This document shows positions 1-8,184 of a stretch of 64,000 bases of DNA, piece after piece. The stretch is from Vreelandella zhanjiangensis DSM 21076. GTDB lineage: Bacteria > Pseudomonadota > Gammaproteobacteria > Pseudomonadales > Halomonadaceae. Position 1 is the stretch's first letter, and the number at the start of each line of letters is the position of its first letter. The stretch is taken from contig NZ_KB898647.1 of NCBI RefSeq assembly GCF_000377665.1, positions 499,559 through 563,558 of the forward strand. The letters run 5' to 3'. The notes under the pieces are model-generated. The model had not been told where the DNA came from. It ran no database searches and was given only the letters and a program-made list of their open reading frames with translations. Made by a program: the position numbers and the translations under genes.

Positions 1-357
1 CGCCGGGGCGCTATGTAAAGGTCACCATTTCTCAGTTATCCGGTGAGCTTTCCTGATCCTGGATCAGCACCGTTAATGCATCTCTTGAACGTACAAAGCC
101 CTGAGTTGTTGTTCAGGGCTTTGCGGTTTTCAGGTGTTTATAAAAACGTAGTAGGAAAATTGAAGTGGCGGTACCCAAGAGCGGCATGGGGGGTGCCCCC
201 GGCGGTTGACATAATGTCGCAGGTGGTTTGTGGAAACACGTAATAGAGCTATGGTAGGCCGACGATTAATAACGGGTGCGCGCCACGCTACAGGCTGGCT
301 TTACGAGTGAGCTATGCGCGCGCCTGCATCATTACATTCCCCCTAACGAGAGTTGAT
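1..357. other. Upstream non-coding stretch
   Basis: No convincing gene lies in the first 357 bases. One frame is open from 43 to 243, but it runs through a terminator-like hairpin, has no ribosome binding site and resembles no family I recognise. The first bases may be the tail of a gene that ends before the hairpin at 94, but too little is left to identify it. A TTGACA hexamer at 206-211 has no matching -10 at a usable distance, so I do not call a promoter for the copper genes. Confidence 0.5.
94..127 (+). terminator. Rho-independent terminator of an upstream gene
   Basis: Eleven-base perfect stem, CAAAGCCCTGA at 94-104 with its complement at 113-123, an 8-base loop and a short T run (CGGTTTT). 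It probably ends a plus-strand gene located left of the window. Confidence 0.7.
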
Positions 358-825
358 ATGGCGTACCTAATGCACAAAACGATGATCAAGCGAACCTGCC
401 GCCAATTAGCATTCACTACGTGTGCGCTGTTATTAACCGCAGGCGTTGCCCAGGCGCAATCACTAGACGTTACCAACGCGCGGCTGAGTCTGTTACCCGG
501 CAACACCCCGGGGGCTGGGTATTTTGAGTTGCATAATAGTGGCGATGAAAGTGTGACGTTAGTGGGCGCGGAAAGCCCGGCCTTTGAAAGTGTTGAAATG
601 CATATAAGCTCCGAGCATAACGGCATGGCGCATATGCACGCCTTTGAATCACTGGATATCGGCCCTGATGAGCGTATCGAATTCGCGCCCAAGGGGCAGC
701 ACTTAATGTTTATGCGCCGCGTAGCGCCTTTAAACGAAGGTGACGAGGTGGAAGTGGTGCTTACGTTTAGCGATGAGCAGCGCTTGCCCGTGACCTTTAA
801 TGTTGTCTCCCCGACATCCCTGTAA
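358..825 (+). CDS. Periplasmic copper chaperone PCu(A)C family
   Basis: Secreted copper chaperone of the PCuAC (DUF461) family, which hands Cu(I) to cytochrome c oxidase in the periplasm. After an N-terminal signal peptide (hydrophobic stretch ending VAQAQ) the protein carries the family's metal motif: an H-M pair (EMHISSEHNGMAHM) followed by GQHLMFM, matching the H(M)X10MX21HXM pattern. I start at the ATG at 358, preceded by GAGAG; an in-frame start at 307 would add residues unlike a signal peptide, and 370 or 382 are also possible. The SCO1-like gene begins about 20 bases downstream, so the two form a copper-delivery pair. The family call is firm and the start is moderately sure. Confidence 0.88.
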   Translation: MAYLMHKTMIKRTCRQLAFTTCALLLTAGVAQAQSLDVTNARLSLLPGNTPGAGYFELHNSGDESVTLVGAESPAFESVEMHISSEHNGMAHMHAFESLDIGPDERIEFAPKGQHLMFMRRVAPLNEGDEVEVVLTFSDEQRLPVTFNVVSPTSL

Positions 826-848
826 AAGCAATGATAGGACGATTACGC

Positions 849-1427
849 ATGTATAAGGTGTTGCTTGCAACGCTAACTACTCTGCTGCTGGTAGGCTGCA
901 GTGATCAAAGTTGGCGCACCACGGATGTCGCAGATATTATGCCACCGCTGGATTTTGCACTGGTGGATGAAAACGGTGACAGCGTGCAGGCCGAGGAGTA
1001 TCTGGGTAAACCGACGCTCGTCTATTTCGGCTATACCTACTGCCCCGATGTCTGCCCGATTACCCTTGCAAGGCTGGGCGATGCGATAAGAAAACTTGAT
1101 GATGAAACGCGCGATGAGATTCAGGTGCTGTTTATTTCGGTAGACCCTGCCCGCGATACACCTGAGGTATTAAAACGTTATACGGATGCTTTTGGACCTG
1201 AGTTTGTCGGTTTAAGCGGTGATAAAGCGGCTATCGATGCCGTCACCAACCGCTATCGGGTGGCTTACGAGTATGGCGAAGAGAATGAAAACGGCGATTA
1301 TCTGGTAACCCACTCCAGTGCCGTTTTTGCCTTTGACCGGGAAGGCCAGGCGCAGTTCTTGGTGCGCGACAGCCATCCAGTAAACGACGTTGAAGCCGAT
1401 ATCAAACGTCTGGTGGCCCAAGGTTAA
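849..1427 (+). CDS. SCO1/SenC/PrrC family lipoprotein
   Basis: Thioredoxin-fold protein of the SCO family, which helps build the CuA site of cytochrome c oxidase. The N-terminus is a lipoprotein signal with lipobox LLVGC. The copper/redox motif CPDVC follows FGYTYCP, and the conserved distal histidine is seen in VTHSSAVFAFD. The ATG at 849 has AGGAC upstream and gives a tidy signal peptide; the ATG at 831 is an alternative. It follows the PCuAC gene closely and ends just before a strong bidirectional terminator, so the two are probably one transcript. No cox genes are in the window. Confidence 0.9.
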   Translation: MYKVLLATLTTLLLVGCSDQSWRTTDVADIMPPLDFALVDENGDSVQAEEYLGKPTLVYFGYTYCPDVCPITLARLGDAIRKLDDETRDEIQVLFISVDPARDTPEVLKRYTDAFGPEFVGLSGDKAAIDAVTNRYRVAYEYGEENENGDYLVTHSSAVFAFDREGQAQFLVRDSHPVNDVEADIKRLVAQG

Positions 1428-1456
1428 GGTTATTTAGAGGGCTACTGGCGATCACA

Positions 1457-1492
1457 AAAGGGGGCGACTGAATATCAGTCGCCCCCTTTTTC
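1457..1492. terminator. Bidirectional terminator
   Basis: Perfect stem AAAGGGGGCGACTG / CAGTCGCCCCCTTT with a 5-base loop, flanked by A and T tracts. It lies between the convergent SCO1-like gene and the 112-residue gene and can serve both. Confidence 0.88.
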
Positions 1493-1536
1493 ATACGAAC
1501 ATCTTTAATGGCTAATAGCAGGCTGAGTAAGCTGGT

Positions 1537-1875
1537 TTAGCAAACCGATGAAAGGCCACAGCGCGACTTGTACAATCGAGAGTTAATATCTAGCTCAACT
1601 TTGTCGCTGTCTTTATCGTAAAAGAAGGAAGCATAGCCGTTTTCGGAGGACGCGGTGCGGTATAAGCCACAGATGCCATAGCCGTACTGCACTTCTTGTA
1701 GCTGGGAAAGCTCGATCTCATTGGACGTATCAAGCTCTTTGGCCAGGGCATGTTGAATATCGCTGCCAACGTTGCTGTCAGACATGGCTTGACCACCAAA
1801 AATAGCGACCCCTAGAACGACGATCAGCGCCAGCGGAAGCACGACAAGCAGTAAAAAAGGCCGAGATTTAAGCAT
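1537..1875 (-). CDS. Small single-pass membrane protein, unknown
   Basis: A 112-residue protein with a strong hydrophobic segment at about residues 7-27 and a mostly polar C-terminal part. That part has cysteines at 69, 106 and 112, the last being the final residue. GAGGA sits at a good distance before the start, supporting translation. It is the last gene after lnt on the minus strand and is followed by the terminator at 1457-1492. I recognise no family. The topology suggests a periplasmic or outward-facing domain in which C106 and C112 could form a disulfide; that is inference only. Confidence 0.65.
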   Translation of the reverse strand: MLKSRPFLLLVVLPLALIVVLGVAIFGGQAMSDSNVGSDIQHALAKELDTSNEIELSQLQEVQYGYGICGLYRTASSENGYASFFYDKDSDKVELDINSRLYKSRCGLSSVC

Positions 1876-1946
1876 GGCGTTATCCTCTGTCAGCCCGAAT
1901 AAATACGTTAAAAGAGCCGTATTGTAGCGCTACTCGATGTCGCCGC

Positions 1947-3419
1947 CTACTCACTGCGACAACGTGTCAAGCGAAGGCCGGGAAGTAGCATAAGCGCTGC
2001 TAACAACCAAGCAGGCCAGCTACCGGTACGGGTGAACGGTGTGAGACCTTCCATCGCATAAAATTCGCCTACCAGCGCCGTCGTTTCAAACTGCGGAACA
2101 CGTGCCACGATCTCTCCGCGCGCATCAATAATAGCGGTAATGCCGTTGCTGGTTGCGCGTACTACATAACGGCCGTTTTCCAGTGCTCTAAGCCTTGCCA
2201 TCTGCAAATGCTGATGAGGGCCGATCGAGGCGCCAAACCAGGTGTCATTGGAGACGGTAAGCAGTACATCGCTTTCTTGAGCGCGGCGGGCGACGAGCTG
2301 TGGGTAGATGATTTCGTAGCAAATCGCATTGCCAAGGCTTACGCCTGCCGCAAGCATTGGCGTTTGCTCAGAAGCGCCTTTGGTAAAGCTCGACATCGGC
2401 AGGTCAAAAAAGTCGATAGCACCGCGCAGCACGCTTTCCAGGGGCAGGTATTCGCCAAAGGGCACCAAGTGCTCTTTTTGATAGCTGCCTTCAACATTGC
2501 CGACGCCAATCACTCCATTATAGTAGCGGTTGGCCTCATCCAGCTGAACGATCCCCGTTACCAGCGCAACCCCTGGCGGCAGGTTGGACTGCACGCGCTC
2601 CAGAACCGGGCGTGCCTGGGCTTCCATCATGGGCAGCGCCGTTTCCGGCCAGATCACGATATCCACTTCATCGGCCACTTCAGCGGTCAAGCGGCTATAC
2701 GTATTGGCGGCGGTGCGCTGGCCTTCAGGCGTCCATTTTAAAAGCTGGGGCAGGTTGCCTTGAAGCAGGGCGACACGGGTGGGCGTCTCGGCGGGGGTCG
2801 TCCACTGTTGAGGAAGTGCCAGGGGAATAAGCCAGATAGCCGCAAGTGGCGCGAGCGCCCACCATTGGCGGCGTAGTACGGCTTCAGCGGCGAGCGTGCC
2901 GCTAAGCATCACCAGCAGCGAGAGCAGGTACACACCACCGATGGGTGCCCAGCTGGCCAGCGGCGAGTCGACATAGCCTGAGCCCAACAGCAGCCAGGGA
3001 AAGCCCGTAAACAGATACGTGCGCAGCACTTCGCCCAATACCCAAATGCCTGCAAAGGTAAGCAGCGCCAGTTTGGGTGTAAAAAAGCGTCGATAAAGCC
3101 AAAAGATGCCCGCATAAAAAAGCGCTAACACACCCACAAACAGGGCCGTCAGAAAAACCGCCAGCGGTACGCCGGTGTAGCCATAGTCATGGATAGAGAC
3201 ATATACCCAGGACGTGCCGCTTGCGAAAAGCGCCACGCCATACAGCCAGCCTTTAAGCGCTGCCTGGGCGGGCGTTAGGGTATGCAGTCCCATGTAAAGC
3301 AATGCGATCGCAATCGGGCCAAGCCACCATAATTCAAACGGTGAGGCCGTGAGCGTGGTAAAACCGCCTGCCACGAGGGCAAGTAGCAGTTGCAGCATAA
3401 AAATGGGCGTTGGCCCCAT
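1947..3419 (-). CDS. lnt: Apolipoprotein N-acyltransferase
   Basis: Inner-membrane enzyme that adds the third acyl chain to the N-terminal cysteine of lipoproteins. The N-terminal third is a series of hydrophobic helices. The C-terminal nitrilase domain shows the catalytic Glu-Lys-Cys set: WPETALPM, KEHLVPFGEYLPL and NAICYEIIYP. I prefer the ATG at 3419, which has AGGAC eight bases upstream; the in-frame ATG at 3443 has no visible binding site. It lies after corC in the ybeZ-ybeY-corC-lnt order that is widespread in gammaproteobacteria, and several of its lipoprotein substrates (LolB, YajG-like, SCO-like) are encoded in this window. Confidence 0.95.
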   Translation of the reverse strand: MGPTPIFMLQLLLALVAGGFTTLTASPFELWWLGPIAIALLYMGLHTLTPAQAALKGWLYGVALFASGTSWVYVSIHDYGYTGVPLAVFLTALFVGVLALFYAGIFWLYRRFFTPKLALLTFAGIWVLGEVLRTYLFTGFPWLLLGSGYVDSPLASWAPIGGVYLLSLLVMLSGTLAAEAVLRRQWWALAPLAAIWLIPLALPQQWTTPAETPTRVALLQGNLPQLLKWTPEGQRTAANTYSRLTAEVADEVDIVIWPETALPMMEAQARPVLERVQSNLPPGVALVTGIVQLDEANRYYNGVIGVGNVEGSYQKEHLVPFGEYLPLESVLRGAIDFFDLPMSSFTKGASEQTPMLAAGVSLGNAICYEIIYPQLVARRAQESDVLLTVSNDTWFGASIGPHQHLQMARLRALENGRYVVRATSNGITAIIDARGEIVARVPQFETTALVGEFYAMEGLTPFTRTGSWPAWLLAALMLLPGLRLTRCRSE

Positions 3420-3470
3420 GGTGATGTCCTGTCGGCTAGTCATTTGGCAAGTCTATGGGCGAACAACGTA

Positions 3471-4358
3471 TTAATCACCGTCTCTGTCGTCGGGACTCTC
3501 GGTGTTGTCATCGCGGTAGGCTTCCAGCAAACGAATACGTCGGTTATCGGCATTCAGGATAACGAACCGCCAGCCGCCGAAACGGGTATGTTCACCGCGA
3601 CCGGGTAGGTGACCAAACTGCTGCATGACCAGGCCGCCAACCGTATCGAACTCGTCATCGGAAAATTCGGTGCCGAAGCGATCATTAAAATCTTCGATGG
3701 GGGTGAGGGCGCGAATGGCAAAGTGACCGTTTTCAAGCGTGCGGATATCGTCTTCTTCGTCGGTGTCGTGCTCATCTTCAATATCACCCACGATCTGCTC
3801 GAGGATATCTTCGATGGTGATAATACCTGCCGTACCGCCGTATTCGTCCACCACAATCGCCATATGGTTATGGGTGTCACGAAACTCTTTCAACAGGCTG
3901 TTCAGACGCTTGGACTCGGGGATGAACATGGCCGGTCGGAGGATGTCTTCAAGCTTGAAAGCGTCACGGCTCTCCTGGGTTTGCGAAAGTAGCGGTAGCA
4001 GGTCTTTAACCAGCAGAATGCCTTTTATATCGTCCAGATTTTCGCCGATCACAGGGTAACGGGAGTGACCGGTTTCCTGAATAAGCGGCAAATAGCCGTC
4101 GCTGGTTTGATCCAGGGTAATGGCAGAGACCTGGGAGCGGGGAATCAGGACCTCGCGGACCTGCTGATCGCTAATCTCAAGCGCACCCTCGATAATCATG
4201 ATGGCGTCCTGATCTAGCTTCAACTTCCCTGCAGTGTGGCGTAAAAACGTCATCAGCTCATCGCGTGAACTGGGTTCGTCACTATCTCCGGTTAGGGCGC
4301 CAAAGAGTTTCTCGAGCCAGGATTTTTGATTAGGGTTGCTCGATCGGTCTTCGCTCAT
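3471..4358 (-). CDS. corC: CorC-type CBS-domain protein (Mg/Co efflux family)
   Basis: Soluble 295-residue protein with a pair of CBS domains (about residues 60-190; motifs SRYPVIGENLDDIKGIL and MAIVVDEYGGTAGIITIEDILE) followed by a CorC/HlyC transporter-associated domain (FDTVGGLVMQQFGHLP). The first ~50 residues are charged. This matches E. coli CorC/YbeX, linked to magnesium and cobalt handling and more recently to ribosome and membrane homeostasis. It sits between ybeY and lnt as in many relatives. Confidence 0.93.
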   Translation of the reverse strand: MSEDRSSNPNQKSWLEKLFGALTGDSDEPSSRDELMTFLRHTAGKLKLDQDAIMIIEGALEISDQQVREVLIPRSQVSAITLDQTSDGYLPLIQETGHSRYPVIGENLDDIKGILLVKDLLPLLSQTQESRDAFKLEDILRPAMFIPESKRLNSLLKEFRDTHNHMAIVVDEYGGTAGIITIEDILEQIVGDIEDEHDTDEEDDIRTLENGHFAIRALTPIEDFNDRFGTEFSDDEFDTVGGLVMQQFGHLPGRGEHTRFGGWRFVILNADNRRIRLLEAYRDDNTESPDDRDGD

Positions 4359-4489
4359 GCGTCAAATCTCTTGTTTATGGGGCAGACAACTGTCTTGGCG
4401 TGCATAAAAAGGCCACATCGCAAGCTAACGTTTTATCACTGACTCAGGGCACTATGCCAGCTGCGGTAAGCCAATGTTACGACTCTTGC

Positions 4490-4954
4490 TCAAACGACGT
4501 GATAAGGATCAGGGATTTCCAGCTCGGCAAGCAGTGTACGCTCAAGCTGTTCCATCTCTTCCGCCTCCTGGTCTTCAATATGGTCATAGCCCATTAAATG
4601 CAGCGTGCCGTGAACGACCATGTGAGCATAGTGGTGGGCCAACGGCTTTTGCTGTTCATCTGCCTCGCTTAACACCACCGCATGACAGATGATCAAATCG
4701 CCCAGCAGCGGTAACGTCATGCCGGGCGGATTTTCAAACGGAAACGATAAAACGTTGGTTGGCTTGTCCTTACCGCGATAGTCACGATTCAGCGCCTGGC
4801 TTTCCTGCTCATCGACAAAGCGAATGGTAAGCTCTTTACGTTCATCATCGGGGTGATGCGCAAACACGCAGCCCACCCAGTGGGTGAGCTGTTCAAGAGT
4901 AGGCAGTGTCGGCTCATCAATCGCGGCTTGGCGATCAATCACGATAGCATTCAA
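4490..4954 (-). CDS. ybeY: Endoribonuclease YbeY
   Basis: Zinc-dependent endoribonuclease for 16S rRNA 3'-end maturation and ribosome quality control. The UPF0054 metal motif [11 protein letters not shown] supplies three histidines. The 154-residue length is normal. Its start overlaps the end of the upstream PhoH-like gene by four bases, so translation is probably coupled. Confidence 0.96.
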   Translation of the reverse strand: MNAIVIDRQAAIDEPTLPTLEQLTHWVGCVFAHHPDDERKELTIRFVDEQESQALNRDYRGKDKPTNVLSFPFENPPGMTLPLLGDLIICHAVVLSEADEQQKPLAHHYAHMVVHGTLHLMGYDHIEDQEAEEMEQLERTLLAELEIPDPYHVV

Positions 4955-6030
4955 CGTGACGTATCTCCCCAGCGTTCCTGGGCCTGAAGGCGTGCTTCGC
5001 GCTCTTGCTGGCGAGCATCGCGACGGGCACGCTCTTCGACTTCCTGCTGCGATTCAAAGTCGTCGTACGCTTCGATAATGCGCTGTACCAAGGGGTGGCG
5101 TACCACGTCTTTAGCGGCAAAGTGGGTGACGCCGATTCCCGGGGTGTCTTTTAATACGTCAAGTACTTGGGACAGGCCTGAACGCTGCCCACGGGGTAAG
5201 TCGACCTGGGTAATATCCCCGGTGATCACCGCCGTTGAACCAAAGCCGATCCGTGTCAGGAACATTTTCATCTGCTCCGGTGTGGTGTTCTGGCTCTCAT
5301 CCAAAATGATGTACGAATTGTTAAGCGTGCGGCCGCGCATATAGGCCAGCGGGGCTATTTCAATCACCTGACGCTCAATGAGCTTGGCCACTTGTTCAAA
5401 GCCGATCATCTCGTACAGCGCGTCATACAGCGGGCGCAGGTACGGGTCGATCTTTTGTGCCAGGTCGCCTGGCAGGAAACCGAGTTTTTCACCCGCTTCA
5501 ACCGCTGGACGTACCAGTAGAATACGCCGAACTTCCTGCTGATTAAGGGCTTCTACAGCAGCCGCAACGGCAAGGTAGGTTTTGCCGGTGCCCGCCGGCC
5601 CAATACCAAAGTTGATATCGTGCTCGCGGATACTTAACACATAACGCTGCTGGTTCAGGCCGCGCGGTTTGATCATGGTGCGGGGGGTGCGCATGATCAC
5701 TTCATCGCTGCCGCCTTCACCATCCTCTTCGTCCTCTAGCGCTTCCATGCCAGATTCCTGAAGGAACAGGTGCACGGTATCAGCAGAAAGCTCGTCAGCC
5801 GCCGTTTCACGATAAAGATGCTCGAGTACGTTCGCCGCTGCCTTGATGCGATTAGCTGGCCCTGCAAGCTGAAAAACATTGCCCCGGTTGCGTAACGTCA
5901 CATCCAGTCGGCTTTCAATCAACTTCAAGTGCTCATCCTGCTGGCCGCAAAGGCTTGCAAGACGCTGCGGATCATTGGGTTCAAGGCTTAGGGTAATGAT
6001 GCGATTGGCCTGAGTTGATGGTTGGCTCAA
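4951..6030 (-). CDS. ybeZ: PhoH-like ATPase
   Basis: P-loop NTPase of the PhoH family, functionally tied to YbeY in RNA metabolism. It shows Walker [12 protein letters not shown] and Walker [10 protein letters not shown], and an N-terminal KH-like segment of about 90 residues ([20 protein letters not shown]). The C-terminal 40 residues are very rich in Glu, Arg and Gln. It is placed between miaB and ybeY. Confidence 0.95.
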   Translation of the reverse strand: MSQPSTQANRIITLSLEPNDPQRLASLCGQQDEHLKLIESRLDVTLRNRGNVFQLAGPANRIKAAANVLEHLYRETAADELSADTVHLFLQESGMEALEDEEDGEGGSDEVIMRTPRTMIKPRGLNQQRYVLSIREHDINFGIGPAGTGKTYLAVAAAVEALNQQEVRRILLVRPAVEAGEKLGFLPGDLAQKIDPYLRPLYDALYEMIGFEQVAKLIERQVIEIAPLAYMRGRTLNNSYIILDESQNTTPEQMKMFLTRIGFGSTAVITGDITQVDLPRGQRSGLSQVLDVLKDTPGIGVTHFAAKDVVRHPLVQRIIEAYDDFESQQEVEERARRDARQQEREARLQAQERWGDTSR

Positions 6031-6073
6031 GAGTAGGAAACCCGTCAGTTGATGTATGTAGGTCTCAGCTTAC

Positions 6074-6094
6074 TGCCCCGACGGGTGTCGGGGC
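6074..6094 (-). other. Hairpin between miaB and ybeZ
   Basis: Nine-base perfect stem TGCCCCGAC / GTCGGGGCA with a 3-base loop in the spacer after miaB. Neither strand has a T run after it, so a processing, pausing or mRNA-stability element is more likely than a full intrinsic terminator. Confidence 0.45.
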
Positions 6095-6117
6095 AATTAC
6101 CTAAGATAAGAGAGCGT

Positions 6118-7461
6118 TCAGTAGCGTTCTGGGGAAGCAAGCTCGCCGCGCAGCGAATTGGGGAATGCCTCGGTAATTTCGACATCCACAAAGTAGCCAA
6201 TCAGCTCGGTCGGGTTGGCCGCGCGGAAGTTCACCACGCGGTTATTCTCGGTACGTCCGGAGAGCTGTCCTGGATCTTTCGGCGAGAAACCGGTGACCAG
6301 AATACGCTGAGTGGTACCTACCATGCGACGGCTGATCTGGGCCACATTCTGCAGGATGCGCTCTTGCAGAATCGCCAAACGCTGCTTCTTGACGCTTTCC
6401 GGCGTTTCATCGGGCAGGCCAGAGGCGGGGGTGCCAGGGCGCGCCGAGTAGACAAAGCTGAACGAGTGATCAAAGCCAATCCGGTGGATCAGGTTCATCG
6501 TGGCTTCAAAGTCTTCCTCGGTCTCGCCAGGGAAGCCAATGATGAAGTCAGACGAGAAGCTGATATCCGGACGGTTGGCGCGCACGCGCTCCATCTTCTC
6601 AATGTACTCTTCTGCCGTATGGCCACGCTTCATGGCGCTAAGAATACGGTCAGAGCCCGATTGAACCGGCAAATGCAGGTGGCTGACAAGCTCGGGGATA
6701 TCCGCGAAGGCGTCAACCAGGCTGTCGGTAAACTCAACCGGGTGCGAAGTGGTAAAGCGTATGCGGTCAATGCCATCCACCGCGGCGATACAGGCAATCA
6801 GTTCAGCAAGATCAATTTCATCGCCATCGTCGTTATCGCCTCGGTAGGCGTTAACGTTTTGGCCCAGCAGGTTGACTTCGCGCACCCCTTGATCGGCCAG
6901 ATGGATAACTTCATCCATGACCTTTTCAAACGGACGTGAGACCTCTTCACCGCGGGTATAGGGCACCACGCAGAAGGTGCAGTACTTGGAGCAGCCTTCC
7001 ATGATCGAGACAAAGGCCGTTGCGCCGTCCGACTTGGGCTGGGGCAGGTGATCGAACTTCTCGATTTCCGGGAACGTTACGTCTACCGCAGCAATTTGGT
7101 TGTTGCTGCGCGCATCCAGCATGGAGGGCACGCGGTGCAGCGTTTGCGGGCCGAAAACCATATCCACGAAGGGTGCACGCTTGCGCAGCGCTTCGCCTTC
7201 CTGGCTCGCCACGCAGCCGCCTACACCAATCACCAGGTCAGGGTTGGCATCTTTAAGCTTTTTCCAGCGCCCCAACTGATGAAACACCTTCTCCTGCGCC
7301 TTCTCACGAATCGAGCAGGTGTTGAGAAGGATAACGTCGGCTTCCTTCTCGTTGTCGGTTAGTTCAAGCTGGTGAGATTCACCGAGCAGATCCGCCATGC
7401 GGGAGGAGTCGTACTCGTTCATTTGGCAGCCGTGCGTTTTGATGAAGAGCTTCTTCGCCAT
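6118..7461 (-). CDS. miaB: tRNA-2-methylthio-N6-isopentenyladenosine synthase MiaB
   Basis: Radical-SAM methylthiotransferase that modifies A37 of tRNAs reading UNN codons. The three N-terminal cluster cysteines are visible in [20 protein letters not shown] and GGCVASQ. The radical-SAM CxxxCxxC is in [15 protein letters not shown], and a TRAM domain forms the last ~70 residues. Length (447) is typical. It heads the minus-strand cluster running through ybeZ, ybeY, corC and lnt. Confidence 0.96.
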   Translation of the reverse strand: MAKKLFIKTHGCQMNEYDSSRMADLLGESHQLELTDNEKEADVILLNTCSIREKAQEKVFHQLGRWKKLKDANPDLVIGVGGCVASQEGEALRKRAPFVDMVFGPQTLHRVPSMLDARSNNQIAAVDVTFPEIEKFDHLPQPKSDGATAFVSIMEGCSKYCTFCVVPYTRGEEVSRPFEKVMDEVIHLADQGVREVNLLGQNVNAYRGDNDDGDEIDLAELIACIAAVDGIDRIRFTTSHPVEFTDSLVDAFADIPELVSHLHLPVQSGSDRILSAMKRGHTAEEYIEKMERVRANRPDISFSSDFIIGFPGETEEDFEATMNLIHRIGFDHSFSFVYSARPGTPASGLPDETPESVKKQRLAILQERILQNVAQISRRMVGTTQRILVTGFSPKDPGQLSGRTENNRVVNFRAANPTELIGYFVDVEITEAFPNSLRGELASPERY

Positions 7462-7596
7462 CGGTACCTGTCATCTATGAGTCGTCGGGGGACGAGGGAT
7501 GAATGAAATGTCGTGTCAGTGATTTAGGCCACTGTTGAATAACCCTATTATACGGACACACGAAACCCGGGGCTAGCGTTCAGCTATAATCGATAC

Positions 7597-7624
7597 TTGA
7601 CCTTCGTGTCTCAATCAGTATACT
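7597..7624 (+). promoter_or_regulatory. Sigma70 promoter of the tRNA-Asn cluster
   Basis: TTGACC (7597-7602) and TATACT (7619-7624) are separated by 16 bases, and the first tRNA begins about 20 bases later, the expected distance for a stable-RNA promoter. Confidence 0.7.
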
Positions 7625-7644
7625 ACGCACCGTGTTTGAGCAGT

Positions 7645-7720
7645 TCCTCGATAGCTCAGTTGGTAGAGCAAATGACTGTTAATCATTGGGTCACAGGTTC
7701 GAGTCCTGTTCGAGGAGCCA
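7645..7720 (+). tRNA. tRNA-Asn (GTT), copy 1
   Basis: 76 bases with encoded CCA. Seven-pair acceptor stem TCCTCGA / TCGAGGA, discriminator G, D arm with AGCTCAGTTGGTAGAGC, anticodon loop ACTGTTAATC giving GTT, and T arm GGTTCGAGTCC. First of three identical genes. Confidence 0.98.
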
Positions 7721-7766
7721 ACACTTTACAAGTTGGTTCTGCTTGAAATACAATAGCTTAAGATGT

Positions 7767-7842
7767 TCCTCGATAGCTCAGTTGGTAGAGCAAATGACTG
7801 TTAATCATTGGGTCACAGGTTCGAGTCCTGTTCGAGGAGCCA
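7767..7842 (+). tRNA. tRNA-Asn (GTT), copy 2
   Basis: Identical over all 76 bases to copy 1, with encoded CCA. It is separated from copy 1 by 46 unrelated bases and has no evident promoter of its own, so it is probably cotranscribed. Confidence 0.98.
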
Positions 7843-7895
7843 AGCTTTTCTACTTTACTATCTGTTTCGGTCAGCCGATTTAGGTAGCGCGTTAT

Positions 7896-7971
7896 TCCTC
7901 GATAGCTCAGTTGGTAGAGCAAATGACTGTTAATCATTGGGTCACAGGTTCGAGTCCTGTTCGAGGAGCCA
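7896..7971 (+). tRNA. tRNA-Asn (GTT), copy 3
   Basis: Identical to copies 1 and 2, with encoded CCA, after a 53-base spacer. Downstream (about 7983-8026) two TCTAGA palindromes flank a TGCAC/GTGCA stem, which may fold into a 3' hairpin, but no clear T run follows. Confidence 0.98.
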
Positions 7972-8133
7972 TCTTCTTATCTTTCTAGATGTCTTTTAGT
8001 GCACTTCTTCGTGTGCAATTCTAGAGCGATGTGTCTGCCTTGTTTAAATCTCTTTACTACTACTTGAATGCCCAATGCCTAGCGCATTTTGGGTTATTTC
8101 GTGTGTCTGGCGGTTGGTAAAATGCTGCGTTAT

Positions 8134-8164
8134 AAAAAAAACGCCGACCTTCAAGGCCGGCGTT
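8134..8164 (-). terminator. Terminator of the tail-specific protease gene
   Basis: On the minus strand a ten-pair stem (AACGCCGGCC / GGTCGGCGTT, one G-U pair) with a 5-base loop is followed by eight Ts. It lies 20 bases after the stop codon. Confidence 0.85.
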
Positions 8165-8184
8165 GCAGGGCGGAAGCTTGGCGC

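Noticed and set aside
188..211. TTGACA hexamer as a promoter for the copper genes
   Set aside because: No acceptable -10 at 15-19 bases downstream.
43..243. Open frame of 66 codons near the left end
   Set aside because: It spans a terminator hairpin, lacks a ribosome binding site and resembles no protein family.
6049..6939. Long open frame on the plus strand opposite miaB
   Set aside because: Antisense to a fully supported gene; open only because of codon bias, with no ribosome binding site or domain.
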